Assembly: GCA_963736455.1 (NCBI GenBank)
Contig: CAVTON010000001.1
Location: 186,001-250,000, forward strand
From: DAHUXD01 sp963736455
GTDB taxonomy: Bacteria > Acidobacteriota > Thermoanaerobaculia > UBA5066 > Gp7-AA6
DNA length: 64,000 bases
Reading direction: 5' to 3'
Every line of letters begins with the position of its first letter. Within the stretch, counting starts at the first letter, position 1. Below, one piece after another: positions 27,506-36,100 of this stretch. The translations under genes and the position numbers were made by a program. The notes below the pieces were generated by a model, which saw nothing but the letters and a program-made list of their open reading frames with translations, did no database searches and had not been told where the DNA came from.

Positions 27506-28627
27506 TCAGTGTGCCTTGAAGTGGATCACCCCGTCCTTGAGGAACTTGTGAAAGATCATCAGGACCTCCAGCTCCTTCATCGGCGAGATCTTCATGATCG
27601 ACTTCACGTCCCATTGGCCGTTGATCCGGGAGAGGACGAAGCCCTCGTGGGGGGAGAAGGGCCGCTGTGTCAGGTTCTGCATCGAAACGGCGAGCTCCGG
27701 AATCCTCTCGCCCGAGACGCCGTCGCGTTCGAGCCCGGCCTTGATCTCGCGCTCGGCCTCGCGCAGGGACTCGGCCGCCCGGCCGTCGCTCGGGTCGAGC
27801 TCGTGGGCCACCTTGAACATCCGGTAGGCGGCCTGGGGGTCGTCCTTGAGCTGCGCGCGGCCGCGCTGGAGGAAGTGATCGACCTCCGAGACGCCGGGGC
27901 CGAGCGCGGGGGAGACCCGTGTGCCGGAGCGAAGCTCCGCCAGGCGCATCGTCCCGGAGCGAAGGCCCTCGGCGATGAGCTTCGAGACGGTGAACTCGGC
28001 GTTGTGGGTGTGGAGGGCGATCTCCTCGATGGTCCGCTGTCCGTCCACGTAGGGAACGATCAGCTTCTCCCGATCGGCGAGGGCCTCCATGTCGAGGGGC
28101 CGCATGATCTCGGGGACCACCGACGAATCCGGCACCCTCTGGCGGATCACCTGCCACTCGTCGTAGCGGCGCATTCCCTCCATGATGATTCCGGTGACGT
28201 CGAGAGACAGCGGCACCATCTTCTGGTCGGGGAGCGCCCCCTCGACGAATTCGAAGTCGCCCTCGGTCCACAGGAAGATGTCGTAGATGGACTCCTCGGC
28301 CTTCTTCTTCATCAGGCGCAGGAGGTCCGACTCCGCGATGGCATTGATCATGACGAGGATCTTGCCGAGGAGGATCTGGGACTCCTCCTGGACCTCCATC
28401 GCCATCTTCAGCTCCTCCTCGCTGATGAAGCCGTGGGACACGAGGAAGTGCCCGAGGTATTCGCGCTGGTCCGAGGACGAGGTGGAAGCGATCCGGCCGT
28501 CCTGAAAATAGACGCGCTTCTCGACCCCGTGGCCGTCGATCAGGAGGGTTCCTGTCTTCGAGCCGAGCGAGAGCCACTGCAGCAGCTCCCCGAGCTGCAT
28601 CGTCTTGAGATTTCCTGTGATGCCCAA
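27506..28627 (-). CDS. DUF4388 (PATAN-like) regulatory protein
   Basis: A 373-residue cytoplasmic protein. The N-terminal DUF4388 domain opens GITGNLKTMQLGELLQWLSL with KTGTLLI and RVYFQDGRIASTSS, the family hallmark; a second helical/winged region (about 195-240, DGQRTIEEIALHTHNAEF) and a C-terminal DUF4388-related segment follow. The family is frequent in myxobacteria, Deinococcus and Acidobacteriota and is tied to signalling, often beside response regulators. TTG at 28627 is chosen because TAAAAT (28642-28637) ends nine bases before it. Exact role unknown. Confidence 0.82.
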   Translation of the reverse strand: MGITGNLKTMQLGELLQWLSLGSKTGTLLIDGHGVEKRVYFQDGRIASTSSSDQREYLGHFLVSHGFISEEELKMAMEVQEESQILLGKILVMINAIAESDLLRLMKKKAEESIYDIFLWTEGDFEFVEGALPDQKMVPLSLDVTGIIMEGMRRYDEWQVIRQRVPDSSVVPEIMRPLDMEALADREKLIVPYVDGQRTIEEIALHTHNAEFTVSKLIAEGLRSGTMRLAELRSGTRVSPALGPGVSEVDHFLQRGRAQLKDDPQAAYRMFKVAHELDPSDGRAAESLREAEREIKAGLERDGVSGERIPELAVSMQNLTQRPFSPHEGFVLSRINGQWDVKSIMKISPMKELEVLMIFHKFLKDGVIHFKAH

Positions 28628-28636
28628 CGAAGGGCT

Positions 28637-28642
28637 ATTTTA
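28637..28642 (-). promoter_or_regulatory. -10 element TAAAAT of the DUF4388 gene
   Basis: TAAAAT on the minus strand ends nine bases before a TTG start with no Shine-Dalgarno sequence between. It lies between two co-oriented genes. Confidence 0.5.
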
Positions 28643-28691
28643 ACGCAACCGACTGTAGATCAGTGATTTCCGACACGCGGTCGGGGGCAGG

Positions 28692-29867
28692 TCACTCCAT
28701 CGGCGGGTTGTACGAGGCCACGCCGGTCACCGCCTCTCCGATGATCAGCGTGTGGATGTCGTGGGTTCCCTCGTAGGTGTACACGCTCTCGATGTTGGCG
28801 AGATGTCGGAAGACGGGATATTCGTTGACCACGCCGTTGGCGCCCAGGGTCTCGCGGGCGAGCTTCGCGCACTCGCGCGCGACCCAGACGTTGTTGCGCT
28901 TGGCCATCGACACGTGGTGCGGCTTCATCGTCTTGTCGTCCTTCATGCGGCCGAGCTTCCAGGCGAGGAGCTGCCCCTTCGTGATCTCGGTGATCATCCA
29001 GGCGAGGCGCTCCTGGACGAGCTGGTGCGCCGCGATCGGCCGATCCTTCCACTGCTTGCGGCTCTTCGAGTAGTCGAGGGCGGCCTGGTAGGTGGCCATC
29101 GCGCTGCCGATCGCACCCCAGGCGATCCCGTAGCGTGCCTGGGTCAGGCAGGAGAGCGGCCCCTTCAGGCCCTCGACGCCGGGCAGCAGGTTCTCTTCGG
29201 GAATCCGGCAGTCCTCGAACGCGAGCTGCGAGGTGACCGACGCGCGCAGCGACATCTTGCCCTTGTGCTCGAAGGTCGAGAAGCCCCGGGTTCCCTTCTC
29301 GACGAGGAATCCCCGGACCACGCCGTCGAGCTTCGCCCAGACCACGGCGACGTCGGCCACGGAGCCGTTCGTGATCCAGGCCTTGGCGCCGTTCAGGACG
29401 TAGGAAGAGCCGTCCTTCTTCGCGACGGTGCGCATGCCCGCCGGGTTCGAGCCGAAGTCGGGCTCGGTCAGTCCGAAGCAGCCGATCGCTTCCGCGCTGG
29501 CGAGCTTCGGGATCCAGCGGTCCTTCTGCTCCTTCGAGCCGAAGGCGTAGATCGGGTACATGACGAGTGCGGACTGGACCGAGACGAACGAGCGAAGACC
29601 CGAGTCTCCGCGCTCGAGCTCCTGCATGATCAGGCCGTACGCGACGTTGTCGAGCCCGGGCAGCCCGTACTCGGCGATGGTCGACCCGAAGAGGTGCATC
29701 CCGGCCATCGGGGCGACGAGCTCGCGGGGGAAACGGCCCTCCCACGCAGCCTCCTCGATGATGGGCAGGACCTTCTCGTCGACGAAATCGCCGACGGTGT
29801 CCCGGACCAGCCGCTGCTCCTCGGTCAGGAGCGTGTCGAAGTCGAGGTAATCCGCTCTGGTCGCCAA
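28692..29867 (-). CDS. gcdH: Glutaryl-CoA dehydrogenase
   Basis: An FAD acyl-CoA dehydrogenase that oxidises and decarboxylates glutaryl-CoA to crotonyl-CoA in lysine/tryptophan and aromatic degradation. IGCFGLTEPDFGSNPAGM and AWITNGSVADVAVVWAK bind FAD/substrate; the catalytic Glu lies in SVYTYEGTHDIHTLIIGEA, and LGANGVVNEYPVFRH is typical of GcdH. The ATG at 29894 lies inside a TAGCAT hexamer (29898-29893); I prefer TTG at 29867, which has GGGGAGGG at six bases and gives the normal N-terminus. No ETF genes are adjacent. Confidence 0.9.
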   Translation of the reverse strand: MATRADYLDFDTLLTEEQRLVRDTVGDFVDEKVLPIIEEAAWEGRFPRELVAPMAGMHLFGSTIAEYGLPGLDNVAYGLIMQELERGDSGLRSFVSVQSALVMYPIYAFGSKEQKDRWIPKLASAEAIGCFGLTEPDFGSNPAGMRTVAKKDGSSYVLNGAKAWITNGSVADVAVVWAKLDGVVRGFLVEKGTRGFSTFEHKGKMSLRASVTSQLAFEDCRIPEENLLPGVEGLKGPLSCLTQARYGIAWGAIGSAMATYQAALDYSKSRKQWKDRPIAAHQLVQERLAWMITEITKGQLLAWKLGRMKDDKTMKPHHVSMAKRNNVWVARECAKLARETLGANGVVNEYPVFRHLANIESVYTYEGTHDIHTLIIGEAVTGVASYNPPME

Positions 29868-29952
29868 GCTGGCCCTCCCCGCAAAGGGCGGCATGCTATC
29901 CCGGAGGGGCGTCCCGGGGGAAGCGGGCCGGCGTCGAGGCCCGACCCGGGGT

Positions 29953-29958
29953 TACACT
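29953..29958 (+). promoter_or_regulatory. -10 element TACACT before the 88-residue gene
   Basis: TACACT ends ten bases before the ATG of the small gene and no Shine-Dalgarno sequence lies between, so a leaderless or almost leaderless message is predicted. The initiating gene pair (88-residue protein and membrane protein) is divergent from gcdH. Confidence 0.5.
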
Positions 29959-29968
29959 TTTCCCCGAC

Positions 29969-30235
29969 ATGAGTGCCTTCCTCGGCGGATCCGCGTATGC
30001 CATGGTGCGGGACATCTCCGAGGGCTACATCATTACCTCGGAGTTGACGTTCAAGAAATTTCAGCACCCGGACTTCCAGACCTTCGGCTTCGAGCTCGAC
30101 AAGCTGCTGCGCGAGATCCGGGGAAGCGTTCCTCCGACCGGGGACGTGGAGGCGACGCAGAAGCGACAGCGCCGGATGCAGCGCCTCCAGCAGGCCCTCA
30201 CCATCGCCAACAACGTCCGCGCCCGCTTGCGTTGA
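29969..30235 (+). CDS. Conserved-looking 88-residue hypothetical protein
   Basis: A small soluble protein with no recognised domain. MSAFLGGSAYAMVRDISEGYI starts a mixed segment, and the C-terminal half (EATQKRQRRMQRLQQALTIANNVRARLR) is a basic amphipathic helix likely to form a coiled coil. It has its own promoter-like element and overlaps the next membrane gene by four bases (TTGA), so it is probably translated and functionally linked to it. Homology could not be tested. Confidence 0.65.
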   Translation: MSAFLGGSAYAMVRDISEGYIITSELTFKKFQHPDFQTFGFELDKLLREIRGSVPPTGDVEATQKRQRRMQRLQQALTIANNVRARLR

Positions 30236-32607
30236 ATCGGGACCGCGGGCGCGCCGGCGCGGGGCGCGAGGTCGCGCTCGCGGCGCTCTTCTTTCTCGCG
30301 GCGACCGTTCTGATGACCTGGCCGCAGGCGGCGCATCTCTCGAATTCGATGTCGGACGTCTGGGACGCGAAGCTGAACGCGAGGATCCTCCAGTGGGACT
30401 ACCGGCAGACGTGGCGGGACCCGCTTCATCTCTTCGACCTCAACTTTTTCCATCCGGCCACGGACGTGCTGGCGTTCTCCGAGAATCTCTGGGGAGTCTC
30501 GCTCTTCGGCTTCCCCCTCCTGGCGGCGGGGGCGTCGCCGCTCCTGAACTACAACGTCCTGCTGGTCGTCGGGATGCTCTTCTCCGCGCTTTCGGCGTGG
30601 GCGCTGGCGCGGTACGTCACCGCCGATCCGCTGGCCTCGGCCGTGGCCGGCTTCGTCTACGCCTTCGTGCCGTGGCGCTTCGCGCAGATTCCGCACCTCC
30701 AGCATCAGTGGGGCGGGTTCCTGTGCCTGTGTCTTCTCTTCCTCCTGCGCTACCTGGATCACGGTCGTCGGCGGGACGCGGTCCTCTTCGGGATCGCGTT
30801 CGGCTGGAACGCGCTCTGCAACGTCCACTTCGCGCTCTTCGGCGGAATCCTCGTCGCCGTCGTGCTCGCCCTGGCCGTCCTGCAGCGCCGCGGCGATCGG
30901 AGGCGATGGAGGGGAGCGCTGCTCGCCGCCTTCCTCGGAGGTCTCGCCTTCGTTCCGTTTGCCCACGCGTATCTCGAGGCGAGCCGGATCTACGGCATGA
31001 AGCGGTATCTGAGCGAGATCTTCGAGTTTTCCGGCCGCTGGACCGATTTCCTGTCGGCCGGGATACGCAATCGCCTGTACGGCGCGTTGACCGCGCGCTG
31101 GCGGGCGCCCGAGGGAGATTTCTTTCCGGGCATTCTCCCCCTGGCGCTCGCGGCCGTCGCGGTGGGACTGGGCCGAAGCCCGTCGCCGAGGCTGGAAACG
31201 GAGGCTTTGATCGCCGTGCGCGGGCGGCGACCGGCCGTGCGATGGCTGGATGCCGTGGCGACCCTGCTCGCGCTGGTGTTCGTGGCGGCGTGGGCGAAAC
31301 CCGGACTCCGGATCGGAGCGCTGCACGTCGGCGACCGGGGTCGCGTCCTCGTCCTTCTGGCCGCGGTCCTGCTCGTGCGCCTGACGATCGCGTTTCCGGC
31401 ACGCGCGAAGAGGGCGAACCTCGGCGACTGGCTCCGGCACCTTCGGCTGGACCGCGATCTCGTCCTCTTCGGCGCCGTCGCCGGTACGGGGATCCTGGTC
31501 GCCCTGGGCGCGCACACGCCGTTCTACCTGTTTCTCTGCCAGACGTTCGGGTCGGTATTCCGGGCGATCCGGGCGCCGTCTCGCGGAATCGTGCTCTTCG
31601 ACCTGGCTGTCGGCGTGCTCGCGGCCTCGGGGCTCGCCGCGATGCTCCGCGGCCGGCCGCTTCGGGTGCGCATCCCGGGGACCGCAGCGGCGGTGGCGGT
31701 CCTCGTCCTCGAGTACCGCGCGTTTCCGCTCCCGCTCGAGCCCGTGGAGGCCCAGGCCCCGCCGGTCTACGCCTGGCTGTCGACGATCGACCTGCCGGGT
31801 GCCGTGGTCGAGTGGCCGCTCGGTCTCGTCTACGATTTCGATTACGTGTTCCGGCAGGCCCAGCACCAGAAACCCCTGATCAACGGCTACTCGGGCTTCT
31901 TTCCGCCGCCCTACCTGGCGCTCGAGACGACGCTCAAGCAGCGCCCGATCCCGGATTCAGTCTGGGCCCAGATGGGCGGCCTCGGCGCGAGCCTCCTCGT
32001 CTATCACTCCCACGAGGGACGGGGGATCAATACCCCCGCCTATGCCGATGCGCTCGGGCGGGTGCTCTCCGCGGGCTCCCTCGATCTCGTCCGGACGTTC
32101 CCGCACGGGGACGGCCGCGACTTCGTCTTCATCGCCGCGAACTCGCCGCTCCGGGATCGCGTGAAGGGGAGCGAGGACGCGTCGAGCCTGAGCCGGCCGT
32201 ATGCCGAGGCGACGGAGCGCCTCCGCGGCGAGATCGCGCAGCTCGCCCCGCCGTTCGGGACGATTCACCTTCCCGCCGAAGGGCAGCGTGTCGCGCCCGG
32301 CTTCTGGGTTCACGGTTGGGCCATCGACGACTCCGGGATCGCCCGCATCGAGGTCGCGACCGACGGCGGACCGGCGCCGGACGCGTCGCTCGGAGGACCG
32401 TGGCCCGGGCTGGCCGCGTTTCTGCCGGACTATGCGGAGGCGAAAACCCGGGGCTCGTTCGGATTTCCGTTGCCCGCGCTCGCGCCGGGTCCCCATCGCA
32501 TCATTCTCACGCTCGTGGCCAACGACGGCGGGAGGACGAGGATCGAGCGCGACATCATCGTGGAGCCGCCGCCTCCTTCTCCCACACCGAGAGGTCCTGA
32601 TAGCTGA
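30232..32607 (+). CDS. Large polytopic membrane protein, GT-C/YfhO-like
   Basis: A 791-residue inner-membrane protein with roughly 11-13 helices over residues 15-490 and a hydrophilic periplasmic C-terminal part. The first helix is followed by a loop with Asp residues (SNSMSDVWDAKLNARILQWDY), the layout of GT-C glycosyltransferases and YfhO-like proteins that use lipid-linked sugars. The end (about 680-780) is beta-rich, with VAPGFWVHGWAIDDSGIARI resembling an Ig-like module. TTG at 30232 overlaps the preceding stop. The 3' end overlaps the convergent methyltransferase by 53 bases. Catalytic residues are not certain. Confidence 0.7.
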   Translation: MNRDRGRAGAGREVALAALFFLAATVLMTWPQAAHLSNSMSDVWDAKLNARILQWDYRQTWRDPLHLFDLNFFHPATDVLAFSENLWGVSLFGFPLLAAGASPLLNYNVLLVVGMLFSALSAWALARYVTADPLASAVAGFVYAFVPWRFAQIPHLQHQWGGFLCLCLLFLLRYLDHGRRRDAVLFGIAFGWNALCNVHFALFGGILVAVVLALAVLQRRGDRRRWRGALLAAFLGGLAFVPFAHAYLEASRIYGMKRYLSEIFEFSGRWTDFLSAGIRNRLYGALTARWRAPEGDFFPGILPLALAAVAVGLGRSPSPRLETEALIAVRGRRPAVRWLDAVATLLALVFVAAWAKPGLRIGALHVGDRGRVLVLLAAVLLVRLTIAFPARAKRANLGDWLRHLRLDRDLVLFGAVAGTGILVALGAHTPFYLFLCQTFGSVFRAIRAPSRGIVLFDLAVGVLAASGLAAMLRGRPLRVRIPGTAAAVAVLVLEYRAFPLPLEPVEAQAPPVYAWLSTIDLPGAVVEWPLGLVYDFDYVFRQAQHQKPLINGYSGFFPPPYLALETTLKQRPIPDSVWAQMGGLGASLLVYHSHEGRGINTPAYADALGRVLSAGSLDLVRTFPHGDGRDFVFIAANSPLRDRVKGSEDASSLSRPYAEATERLRGEIAQLAPPFGTIHLPAEGQRVAPGFWVHGWAIDDSGIARIEVATDGGPAPDASLGGPWPGLAAFLPDYAEAKTRGSFGFPLPALAPGPHRIILTLVANDGGRTRIERDIIVEPPPPSPTPRGPDS

Positions 32608-33388
32608 CGAAGCCGCGGGGCTCGTGAAGGCCGAATCGCAGGACGCGGCTCCATGCGGCTTCGAGGTACGCGCGGGAGTGAAACGTCGACCGTTCGTTGA
32701 ACGTCGTCGCGCCGTGGTCGGCGGCGAGAAATCCGGAACGGGCGAGCTCGTCGAGCTCGGCAGGCGTCAGGCCCGGGCAGGCGAGGGCCCGGTCGGGCGC
32801 CAGGGTCGTCGCCACGAGGAGGCCGCCGGGCTTGAGGATCCGGCGGATCTCCGCCAGCCATGCGAACTGCTCGGCCTGCGAGAAGTGGGTGAAGATCGAG
32901 ACCGCCAGGACCACGTCGAACGACGAAGCCTCGAACCGGAGCGGCGGATCGGGGCGCATCACCTCGAATCGGCCGGGCAGGTGCCGCGCGGCCCATGCGA
33001 TCTGGGCGGCATCCACGTCCACGCCGGCGTAGCTTCCGATCTCCGGCCCTTCGTGGACGTAGCGCGCGATCCGCCCGCAGCCGCATCCGAAATCGAGCCA
33101 GTCCGGAAGCGCGCGGCCTCGCGATGCCCGTGAGACGGCGTCGAGAACCTGCCGCGCCCCTTCACGTCCGACGAGCTCGAACTCGCCGCGGGAACCGAGC
33201 CCCACCCGCGCGCGAAGTCCCGGAGGCGGCATCGGTCCCCCGAACGCCCCCGGATGGATCGAGGCGACGAGATCTCTGGGGAAGTCGCGGATCCGGTGCG
33301 GGGCTTCGCGCGCGGCGCGCCGGAGCCATCGCCTCGCGGGCGCGGGAACCACCCTCCGGGCCAACGCAAGGATTCGGTCGGCGAGCAC
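32555..33388 (-). CDS. SAM-dependent methyltransferase (class I)
   Basis: A 277-residue methyltransferase. DWLDFGCGCGRIARYV is motif I, YAGVDVDAAQIAWA the acidic strand, VLAVSIFTHFSQAEQFAWL motif IV and LKPGGLLVATTLAP motif VI. The N-terminal 60 residues are Arg-rich and helical. Of the possible starts, GTG at 33388 sits seven bases after TAGAAT (33401-33396); the ATG at 33397 lies within that hexamer and cannot be on a message starting there. Substrate unknown; nearby GT-C-like genes suggest glycan or lipid modification. Confidence 0.82.
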   Translation of the reverse strand: MLADRILALARRVVPAPARRWLRRAAREAPHRIRDFPRDLVASIHPGAFGGPMPPPGLRARVGLGSRGEFELVGREGARQVLDAVSRASRGRALPDWLDFGCGCGRIARYVHEGPEIGSYAGVDVDAAQIAWAARHLPGRFEVMRPDPPLRFEASSFDVVLAVSIFTHFSQAEQFAWLAEIRRILKPGGLLVATTLAPDRALACPGLTPAELDELARSGFLAADHGATTFNERSTFHSRAYLEAAWSRVLRFGLHEPRGFVSYQDLSVWEKEAAAPR

Positions 33389-33395
33389 GGCCGGC

Positions 33396-33430
33396 ATTCT
33401 ACGGGCCGGCAGGCGGATTGCCCGTATAAT
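33396..33430. promoter_or_regulatory. Divergent promoters of asnS and the methyltransferase
   Basis: Plus strand: TATAAT (33425-33430) ends ten bases before the asnS ATG. Minus strand: TAGAAT (33401-33396) ends seven bases before GTG of the methyltransferase. Both genes lack Shine-Dalgarno sequences. The two promoters share a 35-base block, so their -35 regions overlap. Confidence 0.6.
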
Positions 33431-33440
33431 CCGCGCCCTC

Positions 33441-34733
33441 ATGGACGCGACCGCGATCTCGAAAATCGGCCGGAAGGCCGGCGCCTCGGCGGCGGTGCGG
33501 GGCTGGCTGTACAACAAGCGCTCGTCGGGGAAGATCCAGTTCCTGATCGTCCGCGACGGGACGGGCTACCTGCAGTGCGTCGTCCCCCGGGCCGACGTCC
33601 CGGCCGAGGTCTGGGAGGCCGCCGAGAAGGCCACGCAGGAGTCGTCCCTGGCGGTCACCGGCACGGTCCGGGTGGATCCGCGAGCTCCCGGAGGCTACGA
33701 GATGACCGCCGATTCGGTCGAGATCCTCGGGCCGTCGCCCGAGTATCCGATCTCGCCGAAGGAGCACGGCGTCGACTTCCTGATGAACCTCCGCCACCTG
33801 TGGATGCGCTCCTCTCAGCAGCACGCGGTGCTGCGGGTGCGTTCCGAGATGGAGCAGGCCATCGCCGACTTCTTCTACGAGCGGGAGTTCGTCCGGATCG
33901 ACTCTCCGATCCTCACGGGCTCCTCCGTCGAAGGCACCTCGACCCTCTTCGAGACCGACTACTTCGGCGACAAGGCATACCTCTCCCAGTCCGGGCAGCT
34001 CTACCTCGAGCCGGCGGCCGCGGCGTTCGGGAAGGTGTACTGCTTCGGGCCGACCTTCCGGGCCGAGAAGTCGAAGACGCGCCGCCACCTGACCGAGTTC
34101 TGGATGGTCGAGCCCGAGGTCGCGTTTCTCGAGTTCGAGGGCCTCTGCGAGCTCGCGGAGGACTTCGTCGTGTTTCTCGTCGGCCGCGCCCTCGAGCGCT
34201 GCGGCGAGGAGCTGAAGCGCCTCGAGCGCGACCGGACGAAGCTCGAGAAGATTCAGAAGCCCTTCCCGCGGATCACCTACCGCGAGGGCATCCACACGCT
34301 TCAGAAGAAGGGGTTCGCCGCCAACTTCGGGGACGATCTCGGCGCCGACGAGGAGACCGCGCTGTGCGCGGATCTCGAGAAGCCGCTCATCGTCTCCCGC
34401 TTCCCGGTGGCGATCAAGTCGTTCTATATGCAGCCCGACCCGAAGGATCCGGAGGTCGTCCTCGGCCTCGACATGCTCGCCCCGGAGGGCTACGGGGAGA
34501 TCATCGGCGGATCGCAGCGCATTCACGACCTCGCGCTTCTCGAGAGGCGCCTCGAGGAGCACAAGCTGCCGCGCGAGGCTTACGAGTGGTACCTGGACGT
34601 CCGCCGCTACGGCACGTTCCCCCACGCGGGTTTCGGCATGGGGCTCGAGCGGCTCGTGGCCTGGGTCTGCGGCATCCACCACCTGCGCGAGGCGATTCCC
34701 TACCCGCGGACGCTGAAGCGGATCTACCCTTAG
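33441..34733 (+). CDS. asnS: Asparaginyl-tRNA synthetase
   Basis: Charges tRNA-Asn with asparagine; class IIb synthetase, 430 residues. The OB-fold anticodon domain opens AAVRGWLYNKRSSGKIQFLIVRD. Motif 1 lies near EFVRIDSPILTGSSVEG, motif 2 is CFGPTFRAEKSKTRRHLTEF and motif 3 GMGLERLVAWVCG. The FRAEKSKTRRHLTEFWMVEPE form marks AsnRS rather than AspRS. The ATG follows TATAAT by ten bases with no ribosome site. Confidence 0.96.
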   Translation: MDATAISKIGRKAGASAAVRGWLYNKRSSGKIQFLIVRDGTGYLQCVVPRADVPAEVWEAAEKATQESSLAVTGTVRVDPRAPGGYEMTADSVEILGPSPEYPISPKEHGVDFLMNLRHLWMRSSQQHAVLRVRSEMEQAIADFFYEREFVRIDSPILTGSSVEGTSTLFETDYFGDKAYLSQSGQLYLEPAAAAFGKVYCFGPTFRAEKSKTRRHLTEFWMVEPEVAFLEFEGLCELAEDFVVFLVGRALERCGEELKRLERDRTKLEKIQKPFPRITYREGIHTLQKKGFAANFGDDLGADEETALCADLEKPLIVSRFPVAIKSFYMQPDPKDPEVVLGLDMLAPEGYGEIIGGSQRIHDLALLERRLEEHKLPREAYEWYLDVRRYGTFPHAGFGMGLERLVAWVCGIHHLREAIPYPRTLKRIYP

Positions 34734-34745
34734 GGACAGAGCAGC

Positions 34746-36098
34746 ATGACGACGAAGAGCCTGCCGGCCGTCGGGGTCGTGTCCCTCGGCTGTCCGAAGA
34801 ACCTCGTGGACACCGAGGTCATGCTCGGACACCTGAAGCGTGCCGGCCACGACGTCGTTCCGGACGCCGAGGCCCGCGTGGTGCTCGTCAACACGTGCGG
34901 ATTCATCGACCGCGCGAAGGAAGAGTCGGTCGAAGCGATCCTCGAGCAGGTCGAGCGCAAGAAGCGAGGAGAGATCGACCGGGTCGTCGTCGCCGGCTGC
35001 ATGGTCCAGAAATACGGCGCCGAGCTCTCGCGCGAGATCCCCGAGGTGGACTCCTTCCTCGGGCTCGACGAACTCGAGAACGCGCCGGCCGCGGCGGCGG
35101 GGTCTCCGACGCTCCCGCGCTTCACCGACAAGCCGCTCGCCACGCGCCTCTACGACGAGCGGTCGCCCCGGGTGCTCTCGCGGCGTCGGGGCTACGCGTA
35201 CCTCAAGGTCGGTGAGGGCTGCGACAACCCGTGCACGTTCTGCACGATTCCCCAGATGCGCGGGATGCAGCGCAGCCGGACCGTGGAGTCCCTCGTGGCC
35301 GAGGCCCGGTCGCTCCAGCCGCAGGGCGTCTCCGAGCTCGTCCTCGTCTCCCAGGACACGACCCGCTACGGCGAAGACCTCGGTCTCGGCCGCGCCGGGC
35401 TGGCAAGCCTCGTCGAGGCGCTCTGCGCCGAGACGTCGTTTCCGTGGATCCGGTTCCTCTATGCGTATCCGAAGACCCTCGACGACTCGGTGCTCGAGCT
35501 CATGGCGAGGGAGCCGCGGTTCGTGCCCTACGTGGACATTCCGCTCCAGCACGTGGCGCGGCCGATCCTCGCCGCGATGCGGCGGGGCGGGGACGCGGGC
35601 GTCTATCTCCGGATGATCGGCAGGATGCGCGAGCTCGTGCCGGACATCGCGATCCGGACGACCTTCATCGTGGGCTTCCCCGGCGAGGGCGAGGCCGAGT
35701 TCGGCGCGCTCGCCGAGTTCATCCGCGAAGCCGCGCTCGACAACGTCGGCGTCTTCGCCTACTCGCCCGAGCCGGGCTCGGGATCCGAGCCCCTCGGCGA
35801 CCCCGTCCCCGAGGAGGAAAAGGCGCGGCGGCGCGACTTCCTCCTCTCGCTCCAGCAGCCGATCTCGAGGACGCGCCTGCGGGACCTGCGCGGACGCACC
35901 GTCGAGGCCCTCGTCGAGGGACCGTCGGAGGAATCGGAGTACCTTCTCGAGGGGCGGCTGCGCTCCCAGGCCCCGGAGATCGACGGCCGCCTCCTGATCA
36001 CCGATACGGGCGGGCGGACTCTGTTTCCGGGCGACGTCGTCCGCGTGCGCGTCGAGAAGACGTTCGACTACGACGCGGCCGGAACTCTCGTCGCCTGA
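34746..36098 (+). CDS. rimO: Ribosomal protein uS12 methylthiotransferase RimO
   Basis: A 450-residue radical SAM enzyme adding a methylthio group to Asp88 of ribosomal protein uS12. The N-terminal UPF0004 domain binds a cluster through cysteines in VSLGCPKNLVDTEVM, VNTCGFIDRAKEE and VVAGCMVQKY. The radical SAM triad is GEGCDNPCTFCTIPQMRG. A TRAM domain with RTLFPGDVVRVRVEKTFDYD closes it. TLGCPKN-type start and C-terminal DYD-A-G motif fit RimO rather than MiaB. It lies 12 bases after asnS behind GGGACAGAG. Confidence 0.96.
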   Translation: MTTKSLPAVGVVSLGCPKNLVDTEVMLGHLKRAGHDVVPDAEARVVLVNTCGFIDRAKEESVEAILEQVERKKRGEIDRVVVAGCMVQKYGAELSREIPEVDSFLGLDELENAPAAAAGSPTLPRFTDKPLATRLYDERSPRVLSRRRGYAYLKVGEGCDNPCTFCTIPQMRGMQRSRTVESLVAEARSLQPQGVSELVLVSQDTTRYGEDLGLGRAGLASLVEALCAETSFPWIRFLYAYPKTLDDSVLELMAREPRFVPYVDIPLQHVARPILAAMRRGGDAGVYLRMIGRMRELVPDIAIRTTFIVGFPGEGEAEFGALAEFIREAALDNVGVFAYSPEPGSGSEPLGDPVPEEEKARRRDFLLSLQQPISRTRLRDLRGRTVEALVEGPSEESEYLLEGRLRSQAPEIDGRLLITDTGGRTLFPGDVVRVRVEKTFDYDAAGTLVA

Positions 36099-36100
36099 TC

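Noticed and set aside
24980..28666. A 1228-residue open frame on the plus strand across two minus-strand genes
   Set aside because: It covers a GGDEF gene and a DUF4388 gene in reverse; no motif or ribosome site supports it.
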